A DNA stretch of 64,000 nt. It comes from Bosea sp. 685 (GTDB lineage: Bacteria; Pseudomonadota; Alphaproteobacteria; Rhizobiales; Beijerinckiaceae). Of this stretch, positions 44,767 to 53,385 are shown in pieces. Made by a program: the position numbers and the translations under genes. Numbering within the stretch: the first letter of the stretch is position 1; each line of letters starts with the position of its first letter. The stretch spans positions 6,016,501 to 6,080,500 of the forward strand of contig NZ_CP134779.1 in the NCBI RefSeq assembly GCF_031884435.1, given 5' to 3'. The notes below the pieces were generated by a model that saw only the letters and a program-made list of their open reading frames with translations, was not told the DNA's origin and did not search any database.

Positions 44767-44859
44767 ATCTGGCCGTATAAGTGCCGGCTTGGGCGGGTCG
44801 GCATGATCAAGCGCGGGACCAGCTGGAAAAGCAGGCTTGCTTTCGTTGCGAGGGCTGAC

Positions 44860-45078
44860 ATGAACAACGCGAGCGTCTCGATGGCGGAATCCGGCGGGGG
44901 TGACAATGACGAGGTCGAACTGATCCTCGATCCCAGAGTGCAGGAATCGATCGGGCGGTCTCTGAAGGCGCATTACGACGATATCGTCAACGCGCCGGTG
45001 CCCGACAAATTCCTGGTGCTGCTCGCCCAGCTCGAAGCTCAGGAAGCCCGCGCCGCTTCGGGGAACATGTCCGAATGA
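44860..45078 (+). CDS. nepR: Anti-sigma factor NepR
   Basis: 72 residues from the ATG at 44860, chosen for length and the GAGGG just upstream; an ATG at 44803 would also be downstream of the promoter. The core (DPRVQESIGRSLKAHYDDIVNAPVPDKFLVLLAQLEAQE) is the two-helix NepR fold that clamps EcfG or phosphorylated PhyR. The stop overlaps the ecfG start by 4 bp (ATGA). Confidence 0.93.
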   Translation: MNNASVSMAESGGGDNDEVELILDPRVQESIGRSLKAHYDDIVNAPVPDKFLVLLAQLEAQEARAASGNMSE

Positions 45079-45635
45079 GCGCCTCTGATTTCAAAGACGG
45101 GCTGATCAAGGAGATCCCGAATCTGCGCGCCTTCGCGGCCTCGCTTTCCGGCTCGATGCAGCTCGCCGACGATCTCGTGCAGGACACGCTGCTCAAGGCC
45201 TGGGGCAATTCGGAGAAATTCGAGCCCGGCACGAGCCTGCGCGCCTGGCTCTTCACGATCCTGCGCAATACCTATTATTCGCTCTACCGCAAGCGCGGGC
45301 GGGAGGTGCAGGACAGCGAGGGCACCTATGCTGAGCGCATGGCGACGCATGGCAACCAGGAAAGCCATCTCGACCTGGCCGATTTCCGCAAAGCGCTCGC
45401 CAAGCTGCCCGAGGAACAGCGCGAAGTGCTGATCATGGTTGGCGCGACCGGGCTGTCCTATGAGGAAACCGCCGAGATCTGCGGCGTCGCCATCGGCACG
45501 ATCAAGAGCCGGGTCAACCGCGCCCGGACGAAGCTGGCCGAGCTGCTTTCGATCGGCGGCCTTGACGATCTCGGGCCAGACCGCAAGAGCGCGGCCGCCA
45601 TTCAAAGGGCCGGTTCCGAAATCGTCGGCCTCTAA
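45075..45635 (+). CDS. ecfG: General stress response ECF sigma factor EcfG
   Basis: 186 residues. Sigma2 region (LRAFAASLSGSMQLADDLVQDTLLKAW and SLRAWLFTILRNTYYSLYRKRGRE) and sigma4 region (LPEEQREVLIMVGATGLSYEETAEICGVAIGTIKSRVNRARTKL-type). It is held by NepR until PhyR is phosphorylated, and directs transcription from GGAAC-N16/17-CGTT promoters, several of which surround this gene. It is coupled to nepR upstream and shares one base (TAATG) with the sensor gene downstream. Confidence 0.96.
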   Translation: MSASDFKDGLIKEIPNLRAFAASLSGSMQLADDLVQDTLLKAWGNSEKFEPGTSLRAWLFTILRNTYYSLYRKRGREVQDSEGTYAERMATHGNQESHLDLADFRKALAKLPEEQREVLIMVGATGLSYEETAEICGVAIGTIKSRVNRARTKLAELLSIGGLDDLGPDRKSAAAIQRAGSEIVGL

Positions 45636-47305
45636 TGCGGCTGGCGCGCTTCAAGACCGTCAGAGGGCGCCTGCTCGCGCTGCTGATCGGCATAGCGCTG
45701 CCAATCGCCTGCCTGACCGCGATCACCGCCGTCACCACCTACCAGACCGTCACCGCCGCGATCCGCGCGTCCCAGATGCGCACGGCCGAGGACTACGCCG
45801 TGCGCACTCGCGTCTGGTATCGCGGCGCCTTGCGGTCGCTGCTCGCCGGCGGTTCCGCATTGGCCCTGAACCCTCGCGACAGCAGCGATTGCGGCAAAGT
45901 CGGCGGCCAGACGCTCGCTCGGGTCGCCGGCTATCGCGCCATCCATATCCTGCCGCAGAGCGGCGGCGCCTGCGCCTTCTCGCTCGATCCCGAGGTCAAC
46001 GCCGCCGATCTCGCCGCGGCAACGGCATCGTTGCAGGCAAAACCCCCGGTTCAGATCTGGGCCGGGGCGGAGCTCGCCCAGGCGCGCTACGACCATGTGA
46101 CGCTGGGTGGCAAGCGCTATCTCGCCGTCTATGCGCGAAGCGACGATGCCGGCAGCCCGATGCGGGAAGGCTTGCTGCTGGTCGATCCGGAGTTGCTGGA
46201 CCAGGTCTTCGACCTCGGCGACGGCGAGCCTGGACTCGTGGTCGCCCTGGCCGGCCGCGACGGTGACATCATCGTTTCGCGCGGTGCCGCGAAGCCGGAC
46301 GACACTTCATGGCTGCCGGCGCAAGACCTGGCGTCGCGAGACCTGGCGTTACCGGCGAAGGAGCCCTGGCAGACGCAGAGCCGCGCCGAGGTCTTGCGCG
46401 TCTACGCCACCCACACCGTCGCCGACCCTGATTTCTACATCGTCGCCAGCTTCGACGATGCGCCGGGGCGGGCGGCCCGGACACAGTTTCTGGTGCTGCT
46501 ACTGGCGCCGCTGATGACGCTGGCTCTGCTCTGCGTGGTCTATCTGCGCGCGATCGACAAGCATTGCGTGCGCTGGCTGCGCGGCATCGAGGCGGCAGCC
46601 AGGACACGCTCGACCCTGACGACGGCACGCGCGGTGATCGCCGACGACATGCCAAGCGACATCCGCAGCGTCGCGGAAGCTTTCAACATCATGGTCGAGG
46701 AGCAGGAGGTCAGGCAGCGCAAGCTGCAGACGGCGCTCGACGACAACCGTTTCCTCGTTCGCGAACTGCATCACCGCGTGAAGAACAGCCTGCAGGTGGT
46801 GCAGAGCTATATCGGTCTGACCAAGCGCGATTACCGCGGCGAGGCGCGGATGGCTTTGGCCGACGCCGAATGCCGCGTTCACGTGCTCTCGGCCGCCTAT
46901 CGCTTCACGCTCGCCGATGGCGAGATGCAGCCCGTGCGCGTCGACCTCTTCGTCGACGATGTAGTGACGATGATCTCGAACCTGCTGCGCCGCCGCGACC
47001 AATGGGTCACCAGCACCGTCGAGACGCGCGCCTCGCTCTCGGTCGACCGGATCATCCCGCTCGGGTTCCTGATCGTCGATGTGATGTCGCGCGCGCTGCG
47101 CAGCACGCCGGGCGTCAGCATTCAGATCTCCGTCTCCGACATCGACGACGGGATGATCGAGATCGCCATCGAGGCCGATCGCGAGATCGCACATAGCGAG
47201 CCGCCCAAGCTCTTCGCCGGCCTCGTCACCCAGATCGAGGCGGTTCAGGCAGGCGCACCGGAAGGGTCGCGGCTTGGCGCCTGGAGGGTCGCCCATTCCG
47301 CCTGA
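45635..47305 (+). CDS. HisKA_2-type sensor protein with a degenerate ATPase domain, coupled to ecfG
   Basis: 556 residues. Membrane helices at about 12-35 and 288-306 flank a periplasmic sensor region (about 40-285). A HAMP-like linker follows, then an HisKA_2 region LVRELHHRVKNSLQVVQSY (His 379/380). The C-terminal part should hold the HATPase domain, but no Asn-containing N box is seen (it reads PLGFLIVDVMSRALRS) and no DxGxG box (IAIEADREIAHSEPP). It may be a phosphatase-like or regulatory sensor for PhyR, comparable in position to PhyK/PhyP, not an active kinase. Its start overlaps the ecfG stop by one base. Confidence 0.85.
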   Translation: MRLARFKTVRGRLLALLIGIALPIACLTAITAVTTYQTVTAAIRASQMRTAEDYAVRTRVWYRGALRSLLAGGSALALNPRDSSDCGKVGGQTLARVAGYRAIHILPQSGGACAFSLDPEVNAADLAAATASLQAKPPVQIWAGAELAQARYDHVTLGGKRYLAVYARSDDAGSPMREGLLLVDPELLDQVFDLGDGEPGLVVALAGRDGDIIVSRGAAKPDDTSWLPAQDLASRDLALPAKEPWQTQSRAEVLRVYATHTVADPDFYIVASFDDAPGRAARTQFLVLLLAPLMTLALLCVVYLRAIDKHCVRWLRGIEAAARTRSTLTTARAVIADDMPSDIRSVAEAFNIMVEEQEVRQRKLQTALDDNRFLVRELHHRVKNSLQVVQSYIGLTKRDYRGEARMALADAECRVHVLSAAYRFTLADGEMQPVRVDLFVDDVVTMISNLLRRRDQWVTSTVETRASLSVDRIIPLGFLIVDVMSRALRSTPGVSIQISVSDIDDGMIEIAIEADREIAHSEPPKLFAGLVTQIEAVQAGAPEGSRLGAWRVAHSA

Positions 47306-47418
47306 CGCGTTTTCTTCACGCGAGCCGGTACCCACGTCACTCGAAAACGCTCTACATCCTTGTTTTATCGCATTTTCTTCACGCGAACCGGTGTCCACTT
47401 CGCTCGAAAATGCTCTAG
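47306..47418. repeat. Two successive copies of mosaic module B
   Basis: Copy 1 about 47306-47354 and copy 2 about 47361-47417, same orientation, sharing CGTTTTCTTCACGCGA-like cores and CTCGAAAACGCTCTA ends. It fills the space between the convergent sensor and transglutaminase genes. Confidence 0.8.
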
Positions 47419-47432
47419 GGAGCGCCGCGCCA

Positions 47433-48311
47433 TCAGGCCGGCTTGTCGATCGGCTCGATATTGACGCCGACGCTCAGCCCGAGAAACGAGCCCGTCCCCC
47501 CGGTGAAACTGCCGGAGACCGGCGAGGCATCCTCGGGCACGCGCGCGACGGCGACGCGCAGAAGTTGCCTGTCAGCGACAAGATCATTGGTCGGGTCGAA
47601 CTCCACCCAGCCATCGCCGGGGATGAAGACATCGGCCCAGGCATGGGTCAGGCCGATGCTGGAGACCAGCCCGGCCGCGTCGGGCGAGCGGTCGTGAATA
47701 TAGCCCGTCACGAAACGCGAGGCGAAGCCCATGCGCCGGGCGAGCTCGATGAAGAGCCAGGCATAATCGCGGCAGGAGCCGGCCAGCCCCCGCAGCGTAT
47801 CGGCGGGATGCTGGGTGCCTTCGTCGAAGCGCACCGCATAACTCAGCCCGGTATAGATCGCATGGGCGAGATCGCGCAGCAGATGCCCGGAACCATGGCC
47901 GATGCGGGCGCGAAAATCCGCCAGCCATTGGTCGAGCAGGCCGTCAGGGTCGGCTGCAGCGAGATCGAGATAGGGCTGGAGCACGGCGCGCTCCGCTTCG
48001 CTGTAGACGACGCCGGTCACGGCTGCGGGATTCTCGATCTCGGTGCGCAGCAGGGCCGAACCAAAGCGCTGGATCACCAGCTCGCTGACGATGTCGAGCG
48101 TATTGGCCGGCGCGTCGAAATTCGCGACCGCGACCGAATTGCCATAAGCATCGTGCATCCAGCGCAACCGCGCCCGCGGAGCGATCGACAGCGCGGTATC
48201 GACCACCCGCAGATCGAAGGAATCGCGCGGGCGCAGCATCAGCCGATGCGGCCCGAATTGCACCGGAGCGGCATAGCGATAGGTGGTGGCGTGACGGATG
48301 CGTAGATACAT
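47433..48311 (-). CDS. Transglutaminase-like cysteine protease family protein
   Basis: 292 residues. An N-terminal bacterial transglutaminase-associated domain (about 1-85, RIRHATTYRYAAPVQFGPHRLMLRPRD) is followed by a transglutaminase-like core with the catalytic triad Cys180 (LAGSCRDYAWL), His222 (LTHAWADVF) and Asp238 (VEFDPTND). Probably cytoplasmic, since no signal peptide is seen. It could be a peptidase or an amide ligase. It is the first complete gene right of the stress sensor. Confidence 0.88.
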   Translation of the reverse strand: MYLRIRHATTYRYAAPVQFGPHRLMLRPRDSFDLRVVDTALSIAPRARLRWMHDAYGNSVAVANFDAPANTLDIVSELVIQRFGSALLRTEIENPAAVTGVVYSEAERAVLQPYLDLAAADPDGLLDQWLADFRARIGHGSGHLLRDLAHAIYTGLSYAVRFDEGTQHPADTLRGLAGSCRDYAWLFIELARRMGFASRFVTGYIHDRSPDAAGLVSSIGLTHAWADVFIPGDGWVEFDPTNDLVADRQLLRVAVARVPEDASPVSGSFTGGTGSFLGLSVGVNIEPIDKPA

Positions 48312-48351
48312 CGTATCCCCCTGGCCGCTTCTGCGACAGCATCCGCGACGA

Positions 48352-48380
48352 ACAAAAACGAGCCGCCCGGAGGCGGCTCG
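48352..48380 (-). terminator. Rho-independent terminator of the small anchored-protein gene
   Basis: Perfect 9 bp arms CGAGCCGCC (48359-48367) and GGCGGCTCG (48372-48380), followed on the minus strand by TTTTTGTT. It lies 80 bp after the stop of the gene at 48460. Confidence 0.8.
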
Positions 48381-48459
48381 AAGTGCATCGCGCGAGGGAG
48401 CGCTGGGTCGTCAACGCGCGACCCCGGAAACGGTTCCGCCCCCGCGAAAATAAATCAAA

Positions 48460-48735
48460 TCAGCGGATGATCACCCTTGGACCACTCTCCGCCATGGCCT
48501 GCTGCGAGGTGGCGATGGCGCGCTTGGTGCGATCGACGACCTTCTGGCCGGAATCCACGGAAGCGAAGCGGGTATCGGTCGGCTCATGGCGCTCAGTCTT
48601 GGCCTGCGCGACCGTGCTCGAGCTCTGGTCGTCGGGGCGCTGCCAATCCGCGCCGAATGTCAGGCTGGCGACGGCCACGCCCATGAAGCCGAAGAACAGG
48701 CCAGCGCGTTTGATGGGGGCAAGGCTGTCATTCAA
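48460..48735 (-). CDS. Small membrane-anchored protein of unknown function under an EcfG promoter
   Basis: 91 residues from the ATG at 48735, with GGGAGAG about 7 bp upstream. One N-terminal hydrophobic segment (about 12-28, GLFFGFMGVAVASLTFG) is followed by a polar tail rich in Ser, Thr, Gln and charged residues (KVVDRTKRAIATSQQAMAE). No family recognised. It has an exact EcfG promoter upstream and a strong terminator downstream, so it is a clean single-gene unit. Confidence 0.68.
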   Translation of the reverse strand: MNDSLAPIKRAGLFFGFMGVAVASLTFGADWQRPDDQSSSTVAQAKTERHEPTDTRFASVDSGQKVVDRTKRAIATSQQAMAESGPRVIIR

Positions 48736-48791
48736 CATCTGTCTCTCCCAACGCCACAACCAGCCACCATCAGCCGGTTTATGCAGGAGTT

Positions 48792-48816
48792 AACGCAAGG
48801 ATCGCCTCACAGTTCC
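48792..48816 (-). promoter_or_regulatory. EcfG-type promoter for the small anchored-protein gene
   Basis: On the minus strand GGAAC (48816-48812), 16 bp, CGTT (48795-48792) then AA. Exact match, 57 bp before the ATG at 48735. Confidence 0.8.
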
Positions 48817-48872
48817 ATTTCGGCACGATCGGGGCGCGGACCGGCGATCACGTCGACGTGAACCGCCTCTCC

Positions 48873-50681
48873 TCAAGCCGCGTCGTCATTGGCGGAGCCA
48901 CGGCTGCGGAACAGCCGCCAGAGTGATTTACCCAGTCGCCGCGAGCTCAAATGAGCGCCGACGAGGCGCTTCTCCAGCGTGATCTTGCGGTCATGGAACT
49001 CCTCGAGACCGATCCGATGGCCGACGCTGATCACCGTCGCATGGGCAAGCTCGCCCTCGAACAGACCCAACAGCGTATTCTGGCTATCCTCGTCCAGCGC
49101 CGAAGTCGCCTCGTCCATGATGACGATGTCGGGCTTCTGGATGAGGAGGCGGGTGAAGGCGACGCGCTGACGCTCGCCGCCGGAGAGGATCTGATCCCAT
49201 CGATCCTCGTCATCGAGGCGCTTGGCGAGATAAGCCAGCCCGCAGCGCTTCATGGCAGCGATGACGACATCATCTGGGATCGGCGCATCCGCTTGCGGAT
49301 AGAGCAGCACGGTGCGGAAGCTGCCCATCGGCAGATAGGGCTTCTGCGGCACGAAGGCGATCGACTTGCCACGCGGCACCTCAATCCGTCCCGAACCCCA
49401 GGGCCACAACCCCGCCAAGGCGCGGATCAGCGTGCTCTTGCCGGAGCCGCTTTCGCCGACGATCAGCACCTTCTCGCCCAATTCGATCACCACCGAGGCA
49501 TCGGCGATGACCACGCGGCCATTGCTGTGGGCGATCGAGAGATTCTCGATATGGATCGCGCCATCTTCGCTCTCACCGAGGCTGATCTGGGTTTCGCCTT
49601 CCATGATCGTGCCGACATCGAGCGCCTCCAGCGCCTCCTGGAGCTCGTCGACGCGGGCCACCGAGGCGAACCACTCGGCCAGCCGCACGAAATTGTCGAC
49701 GAACCAGATCAGGGCCGCTTGCACGGCGCTGAAGGCCGCGACGACCTGCATCACGGCACCCAGCGTGACCTCGCCCGAAAGATATTTCGGCGCGATCAGC
49801 AGCAGCGGCACGATCGGAAACAGCGCGCCATTGGTGTTGAGCACCAGCGCGATGACGCCTTGCTGGCGGATGACGCCCAGCCAGGCCGCGACGACGCGGC
49901 CGTAATTCTCGCCGACGGAGGTCCGTTCATCGGCATCGCCGCGGATCAGCGCAATGCTCTCGGCGTTCTCGCGCAGCCTTGTCATCTCGGCGCGAAACTG
50001 CGCCTCCGCTTCGTTCTTCGCCGAGATGCGGCCGACCAGCGGCCGACCGGCAACATAGGCGGCGAACGAGGCGATGATCGCATAAAGGATCGCCGCGATC
50101 GCCATATAGCTCGGGATCACGATCTCCACACCGCCGAGCACGAAGCGGGCCGAACCTGCGACATGCCAGAGGATGGCGGCGAAGGTCGCAGCGGTGACGG
50201 CCGCGCTGATCAGACCGATCGCGAATTCGACGAGCGGTTCGACGGCGAGGCGGACATCCTCCGCGATACGATATTCCGGCGCGCTCTGCTCCTTGGCGGT
50301 GAACTGCATCCGGTAATAGCGCTGGTCGGCGATCCACCAGCCGGCGATGCGGCGCGTCAGATCTTCACGCCAGCGCATCTGCAGCAGCATGCGGCTGATC
50401 ACCAGCGCCGACAGCGTCAATGCCGAGACCGCGATAAGCAGCGGCAACCAGCCGATCGTGCCCCAGACCGCCGCGACATCGCGCTTTTCGAGAGCGTCGA
50501 AGAACAGCCGATTCCAGGCATTGATTCCGACGGCGGTCGCGATCTGTGCCGCGACGAAGACAAGCACGACGATCGTCAGCCCCCAGGCACGCAGCCGGGT
50601 TTTGCCCATCCAGAATTTCAGTGCCGTCGCGAAGAAGCGGCTCATACGCGAGCGTTTCGGGACACTCAGCGTGTCGGACAT
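48873..50681 (-). CDS. ABC transporter with fused permease and ATPase (SbmA/BacA-like, ABCD type)
   Basis: 602 residues. The membrane domain (about 20-350) has the SbmA/BacA-type start (KFWMGKTRLRAWGLTIVVLV, NAWNRLFFDALEKRD) with about six helices. The nucleotide-binding domain (about 370-575) has Walker A GESGSGKST, signature LSGGERQR, Walker B IVIMDEATSALDE and His in SVGHRIGLEE. Homologues (YddA, Rv1819c) move peptides, vitamin B12 or lipids; the substrate here is not determined. It is divergent from the Crp/Fnr regulator. Confidence 0.9.
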   Translation of the reverse strand: MSDTLSVPKRSRMSRFFATALKFWMGKTRLRAWGLTIVVLVFVAAQIATAVGINAWNRLFFDALEKRDVAAVWGTIGWLPLLIAVSALTLSALVISRMLLQMRWREDLTRRIAGWWIADQRYYRMQFTAKEQSAPEYRIAEDVRLAVEPLVEFAIGLISAAVTAATFAAILWHVAGSARFVLGGVEIVIPSYMAIAAILYAIIASFAAYVAGRPLVGRISAKNEAEAQFRAEMTRLRENAESIALIRGDADERTSVGENYGRVVAAWLGVIRQQGVIALVLNTNGALFPIVPLLLIAPKYLSGEVTLGAVMQVVAAFSAVQAALIWFVDNFVRLAEWFASVARVDELQEALEALDVGTIMEGETQISLGESEDGAIHIENLSIAHSNGRVVIADASVVIELGEKVLIVGESGSGKSTLIRALAGLWPWGSGRIEVPRGKSIAFVPQKPYLPMGSFRTVLLYPQADAPIPDDVVIAAMKRCGLAYLAKRLDDEDRWDQILSGGERQRVAFTRLLIQKPDIVIMDEATSALDEDSQNTLLGLFEGELAHATVISVGHRIGLEEFHDRKITLEKRLVGAHLSSRRLGKSLWRLFRSRGSANDDAA

Positions 50682-50821
50682 GCAGCGGCCACTCCAGAAT
50701 CGTCACGGCACCATGACGGACGCTGATCGAGAACGTCCTGCCGCGGCGCAAGTTCCCTTGCCGCTCCACGCATGCTGCGCCGCACAAGACAAGAATGCGT
50801 GCGAGAAACACGTGCAAGACG

Positions 50822-50846
50822 GGAACAAGTGACAGGATGCCGGGTT
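50822..50846 (+). promoter_or_regulatory. Possible weak EcfG-type promoter upstream of the Crp/Fnr gene
   Basis: GGAAC (50822-50826), 16 bp, GGTT (50843-50846) then AT. One change from consensus. It is 60 bp before the likely start. Less certain than the sites between 38 and 49 kb. Confidence 0.35.
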
Positions 50847-50905
50847 ATCCTCTCCGGCCAGACGCGCATGCCGGCAGCCATTGCAAGAGCGGATCAATCG
50901 ACAGG

Positions 50906-51661
50906 ATGGCGACAAGCGCGAATCAGAGCCGCATCGGCGTGCCCTGCCTGGCCTGTCCGCTCCGGCTCAAGCCGGCCTTCAAGGACAAGACCGACGATGA
51001 GGTGCGCTTCATCCAGGCGATGAAGACAGAGCATCGCCTGCTGCCAGCCGGCGCCGACATCATCCGACCCGGACAGGAGGACGCGGCGCTCTACACGCTC
51101 TTCTCCGGCTGGGCGTTCCGCTACAAATCCCTGCCCGACGGCCGGCGCCAGATCCTGAACATCCTGCTGCCGGGAGACCTCGTCGGCTTGCAGGCGTCCC
51201 TGCTGAGCGCCGCCCAGCACGGCATCGAAGCCCTGACCGAGGTCGAGCTCTGCGCCTTTCCACGCAAGCGGCTCTGGGATCTGTTCGTGCGGATGCCGAG
51301 CCTGTCTTATGAGATCGCCTGGCTCGGCTCGCGCGATGAGAGCCTGCTCGACGAGAACCTGACCTCTGTCGGCCAGCGCAATGCTGCCGAGCGCATCGCA
51401 GCGCTGCTGATCTCGCTCCATCGTCGCGCCGACGCGCTTGGCCTGGTGAGCGAGAACAGCTTCCGGTTTCCACTCTCGCAGCAGCAACTCGCCGACGCGC
51501 TCGGATTATCGCTCGTCCACACCAGCAAGACATGGGCGAAGCTGCGCCGGGCCGGCCTTTTCGCGATCTCAGGCGGGCGATTGACCTTGCTCAATCCGCG
51601 CCTGACCGCTCGCATGGCCTCGCTTTTCGAACAGGAACGCGAGCCGAGACCGCTGATCTGA
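50906..51661 (+). CDS. Crp/Fnr family transcriptional regulator
   Basis: 251 residues from the ATG at 50906; the frame is open further upstream but without support. Cyclic-nucleotide-binding-like domain (about 30-150, RPGQEDAALYTLFSGWAFRYK and NILLPGDLVGLQA) and a C-terminal winged helix (about 165-235, LSQQQLADALGLSLVHTSKTWAKLRRAGL). Cys14 and Cys17 (CLACPLR) are present near the N-terminus, but I do not see the full four-Cys set of an FNR iron-sulphur sensor. The signal is unknown. Confidence 0.86.
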   Translation: MATSANQSRIGVPCLACPLRLKPAFKDKTDDEVRFIQAMKTEHRLLPAGADIIRPGQEDAALYTLFSGWAFRYKSLPDGRRQILNILLPGDLVGLQASLLSAAQHGIEALTEVELCAFPRKRLWDLFVRMPSLSYEIAWLGSRDESLLDENLTSVGQRNAAERIAALLISLHRRADALGLVSENSFRFPLSQQQLADALGLSLVHTSKTWAKLRRAGLFAISGGRLTLLNPRLTARMASLFEQEREPRPLI

Positions 51662-51787
51662 AGGCGCCGCCTGCCTCAGCAAGCGGCAGATCTTCGTGCC
51701 CTCAAGGCTCTTGAACCCTATATGTCGGGCAGGTAACGTCATTATTTCGTCATGGTTGCCGCATGTTGCGTCAGCATCAGGGGTCAA

Positions 51788-52594
51788 ATGTCTCAAACTC
51801 TCCACCATCGTCGTCCGCGCACCGGCTCTCTGGCTGCAAGGCTAGGCCAGTCGAGCATGGCCGTGCGCATCGAGGATGAGGTGCGCGTGACCGCTGCCGA
51901 CCTCGTCGACAGCATGGCCGAGGCGCGCTTGAGGGTCGCCGCGGTCCGCTACAAGGTCGAAGGCGAGGTCCGCCAGAAAGCCGAGAAGTTCAGGACCCAT
52001 GTTTCCAGGGTTGCCGGCGAGGCCAAATCGAAGCTGAGCGACGAAGCTCGCTTCATCAAGTCGTGGATCGACGATCCCGGCCGTACCGGCTCCGTGACGC
52101 CGTCCAGCCCGTTCCTGGCGCGACGCATGGCGTCCTTCGTCGACCCCGCCATTCCCGGGCCGGTGATCGAGATCGGCCCCGGTACCGGGCCGGTGACCGA
52201 GGCGCTGATCGAACGCGGCATCAGCGAGGAACGGCTCATCCTGGTCGAATACAGCCCGGAATTCTGTGCGCTGCTGCGCCAGCGCTTTCCCCGCGCGACC
52301 GTGGTGGAGGGCGACGCCTATGCGCTTTCGACGACGCTGGCAGGCCACCTCCAGGAGAAGGCGATCGCCGTCGTCTCCAGCCTGCCCCTGTTCAATCGCC
52401 CGCCGGCGATGCGCAGCGCGCTCGCCAAGGACGCCTTCGCCTTGCTGGTCGAGGGCGCACCCCTGATCCAGTTCACCTATTCGGTGATCTCACCCGTGCC
52501 CCGCAAGGGCTCCGGGCTGAAGGCCTTCGCCTCGGATTGGGTCTTGCGCAATATCCCGCCCGCCCGCGTCTGGGTCTATCGCCAGGCGACATAG
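51788..52594 (+). CDS. Phospholipid N-methyltransferase (PmtA-like), with an N-terminal extension
   Basis: 268 residues from the ATG at 51788 (AGGGG upstream); ATG 51752 is possible. The C-terminal 190 residues match rhizobial PmtA: FIKSWIDDPGRTGSVTPSSPFLARRMA, the SAM-binding VIEIGPGTGPVTEAL, LVEYSPEFCALLRQRFP and VLRNIPPARVWVYR at the end. These enzymes methylate phosphatidylethanolamine towards phosphatidylcholine. About 80 extra N-terminal residues, charged and probably helical, are not usual for the family, so the substrate is less certain. Confidence 0.8.
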   Translation: MSQTLHHRRPRTGSLAARLGQSSMAVRIEDEVRVTAADLVDSMAEARLRVAAVRYKVEGEVRQKAEKFRTHVSRVAGEAKSKLSDEARFIKSWIDDPGRTGSVTPSSPFLARRMASFVDPAIPGPVIEIGPGTGPVTEALIERGISEERLILVEYSPEFCALLRQRFPRATVVEGDAYALSTTLAGHLQEKAIAVVSSLPLFNRPPAMRSALAKDAFALLVEGAPLIQFTYSVISPVPRKGSGLKAFASDWVLRNIPPARVWVYRQAT

Positions 52595-52803
52595 GGCTTG
52601 CGACACAGGGCATGGGACATGGGGCATGGGACATAGGGTTTGCGAGGCGGCCTTCCCGACGCCCTGATTGCTCGGACATAATCGGGCGCTTCATTGCATC
52701 CGCGCAATCGTGACATCGCGCTCGGCAGCCTTGGCGTCGCGGGTGCAACGGCATAGCCTTCATGCCAGTCGCTCCCGACCGTCCTGATCCGACCGAGGCC
52801 GTC

Positions 52804-53373
52804 ATGTCCGCACCCAAAATTCTGGTTTTCTCCGGCTCGTCGCGCCCCGGCTCGCTCAATGCGAAGCTCGCGGCCCTGGCGGCAAAGAAGCTCACCGCGG
52901 CGGGAGCGCAGGTCACGCTGATCTCGCTCGCCGACTACCCCTTGCCGCTGGTCGATGCGACGGGCTTCGGCCATGCGCCGCAGCCGGCCCATGACCTGCG
53001 TGCGCAGATCGACGCTCATGCCGGCCTGTTCATCGCCAGCCCGGAGTACAATGCGGGCTATGCGCCGGCGCTGAAGAATGCGCTGGACTGGGCGAGCGTC
53101 GCCAAGCCCGGAGCGCCTGCGACCGGGCTGGCCGGCAAGGTCGTGGCGCTCGGCGGAGCCTCGCCGGGCGCTCTGGGCAGCTATCGCGGTCTGACGCAGC
53201 TGCGCACCGTGCTGGAGCTCGGTTTCGGCGCGCTGCTGATCCCCGAGATGGTTGCGGTCGGCGGCGCCGACAAAGCCTTCGGCGAAGATGGCGAGATCAC
53301 CGACCCCCGCACCAGCGGCTTCCTCGACGCGGCTCTGGAGCGCTTGATCAAGCTGTCCAGCCAGCAGGTCTGA
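52804..53373 (+). CDS. NADPH-dependent FMN reductase (ChrR/ArsH-like flavodoxin fold)
   Basis: 189 residues from the ATG at 52804. Flavodoxin-like fold with the FMN phosphate loop FSGSSRPGSLNAKLA (about 8-22) and the isoalloxazine-binding SPEYNAGYAPALKNALDW (about 80-97). It reduces FMN, quinones or metal ions with NAD(P)H. A single gene. A short CATGGGACATGGGG tandem stretch lies upstream at about 52608-52638. Confidence 0.88.
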   Translation: MSAPKILVFSGSSRPGSLNAKLAALAAKKLTAAGAQVTLISLADYPLPLVDATGFGHAPQPAHDLRAQIDAHAGLFIASPEYNAGYAPALKNALDWASVAKPGAPATGLAGKVVALGGASPGALGSYRGLTQLRTVLELGFGALLIPEMVAVGGADKAFGEDGEITDPRTSGFLDAALERLIKLSSQQV

Positions 53374-53385
53374 ACCCGACCGTCG

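Noticed and set aside
48951..50726. A 591-codon plus-strand open frame
   Set aside because: It is the antisense of the ABC exporter, whose Walker and signature motifs are unambiguous.
52608..52640. CATGGGACATGGGGCATGGG tandem stretch as a regulatory repeat
   Set aside because: It is short and imperfect, lies 170 bp before the next start and has no second occurrence that I noticed.
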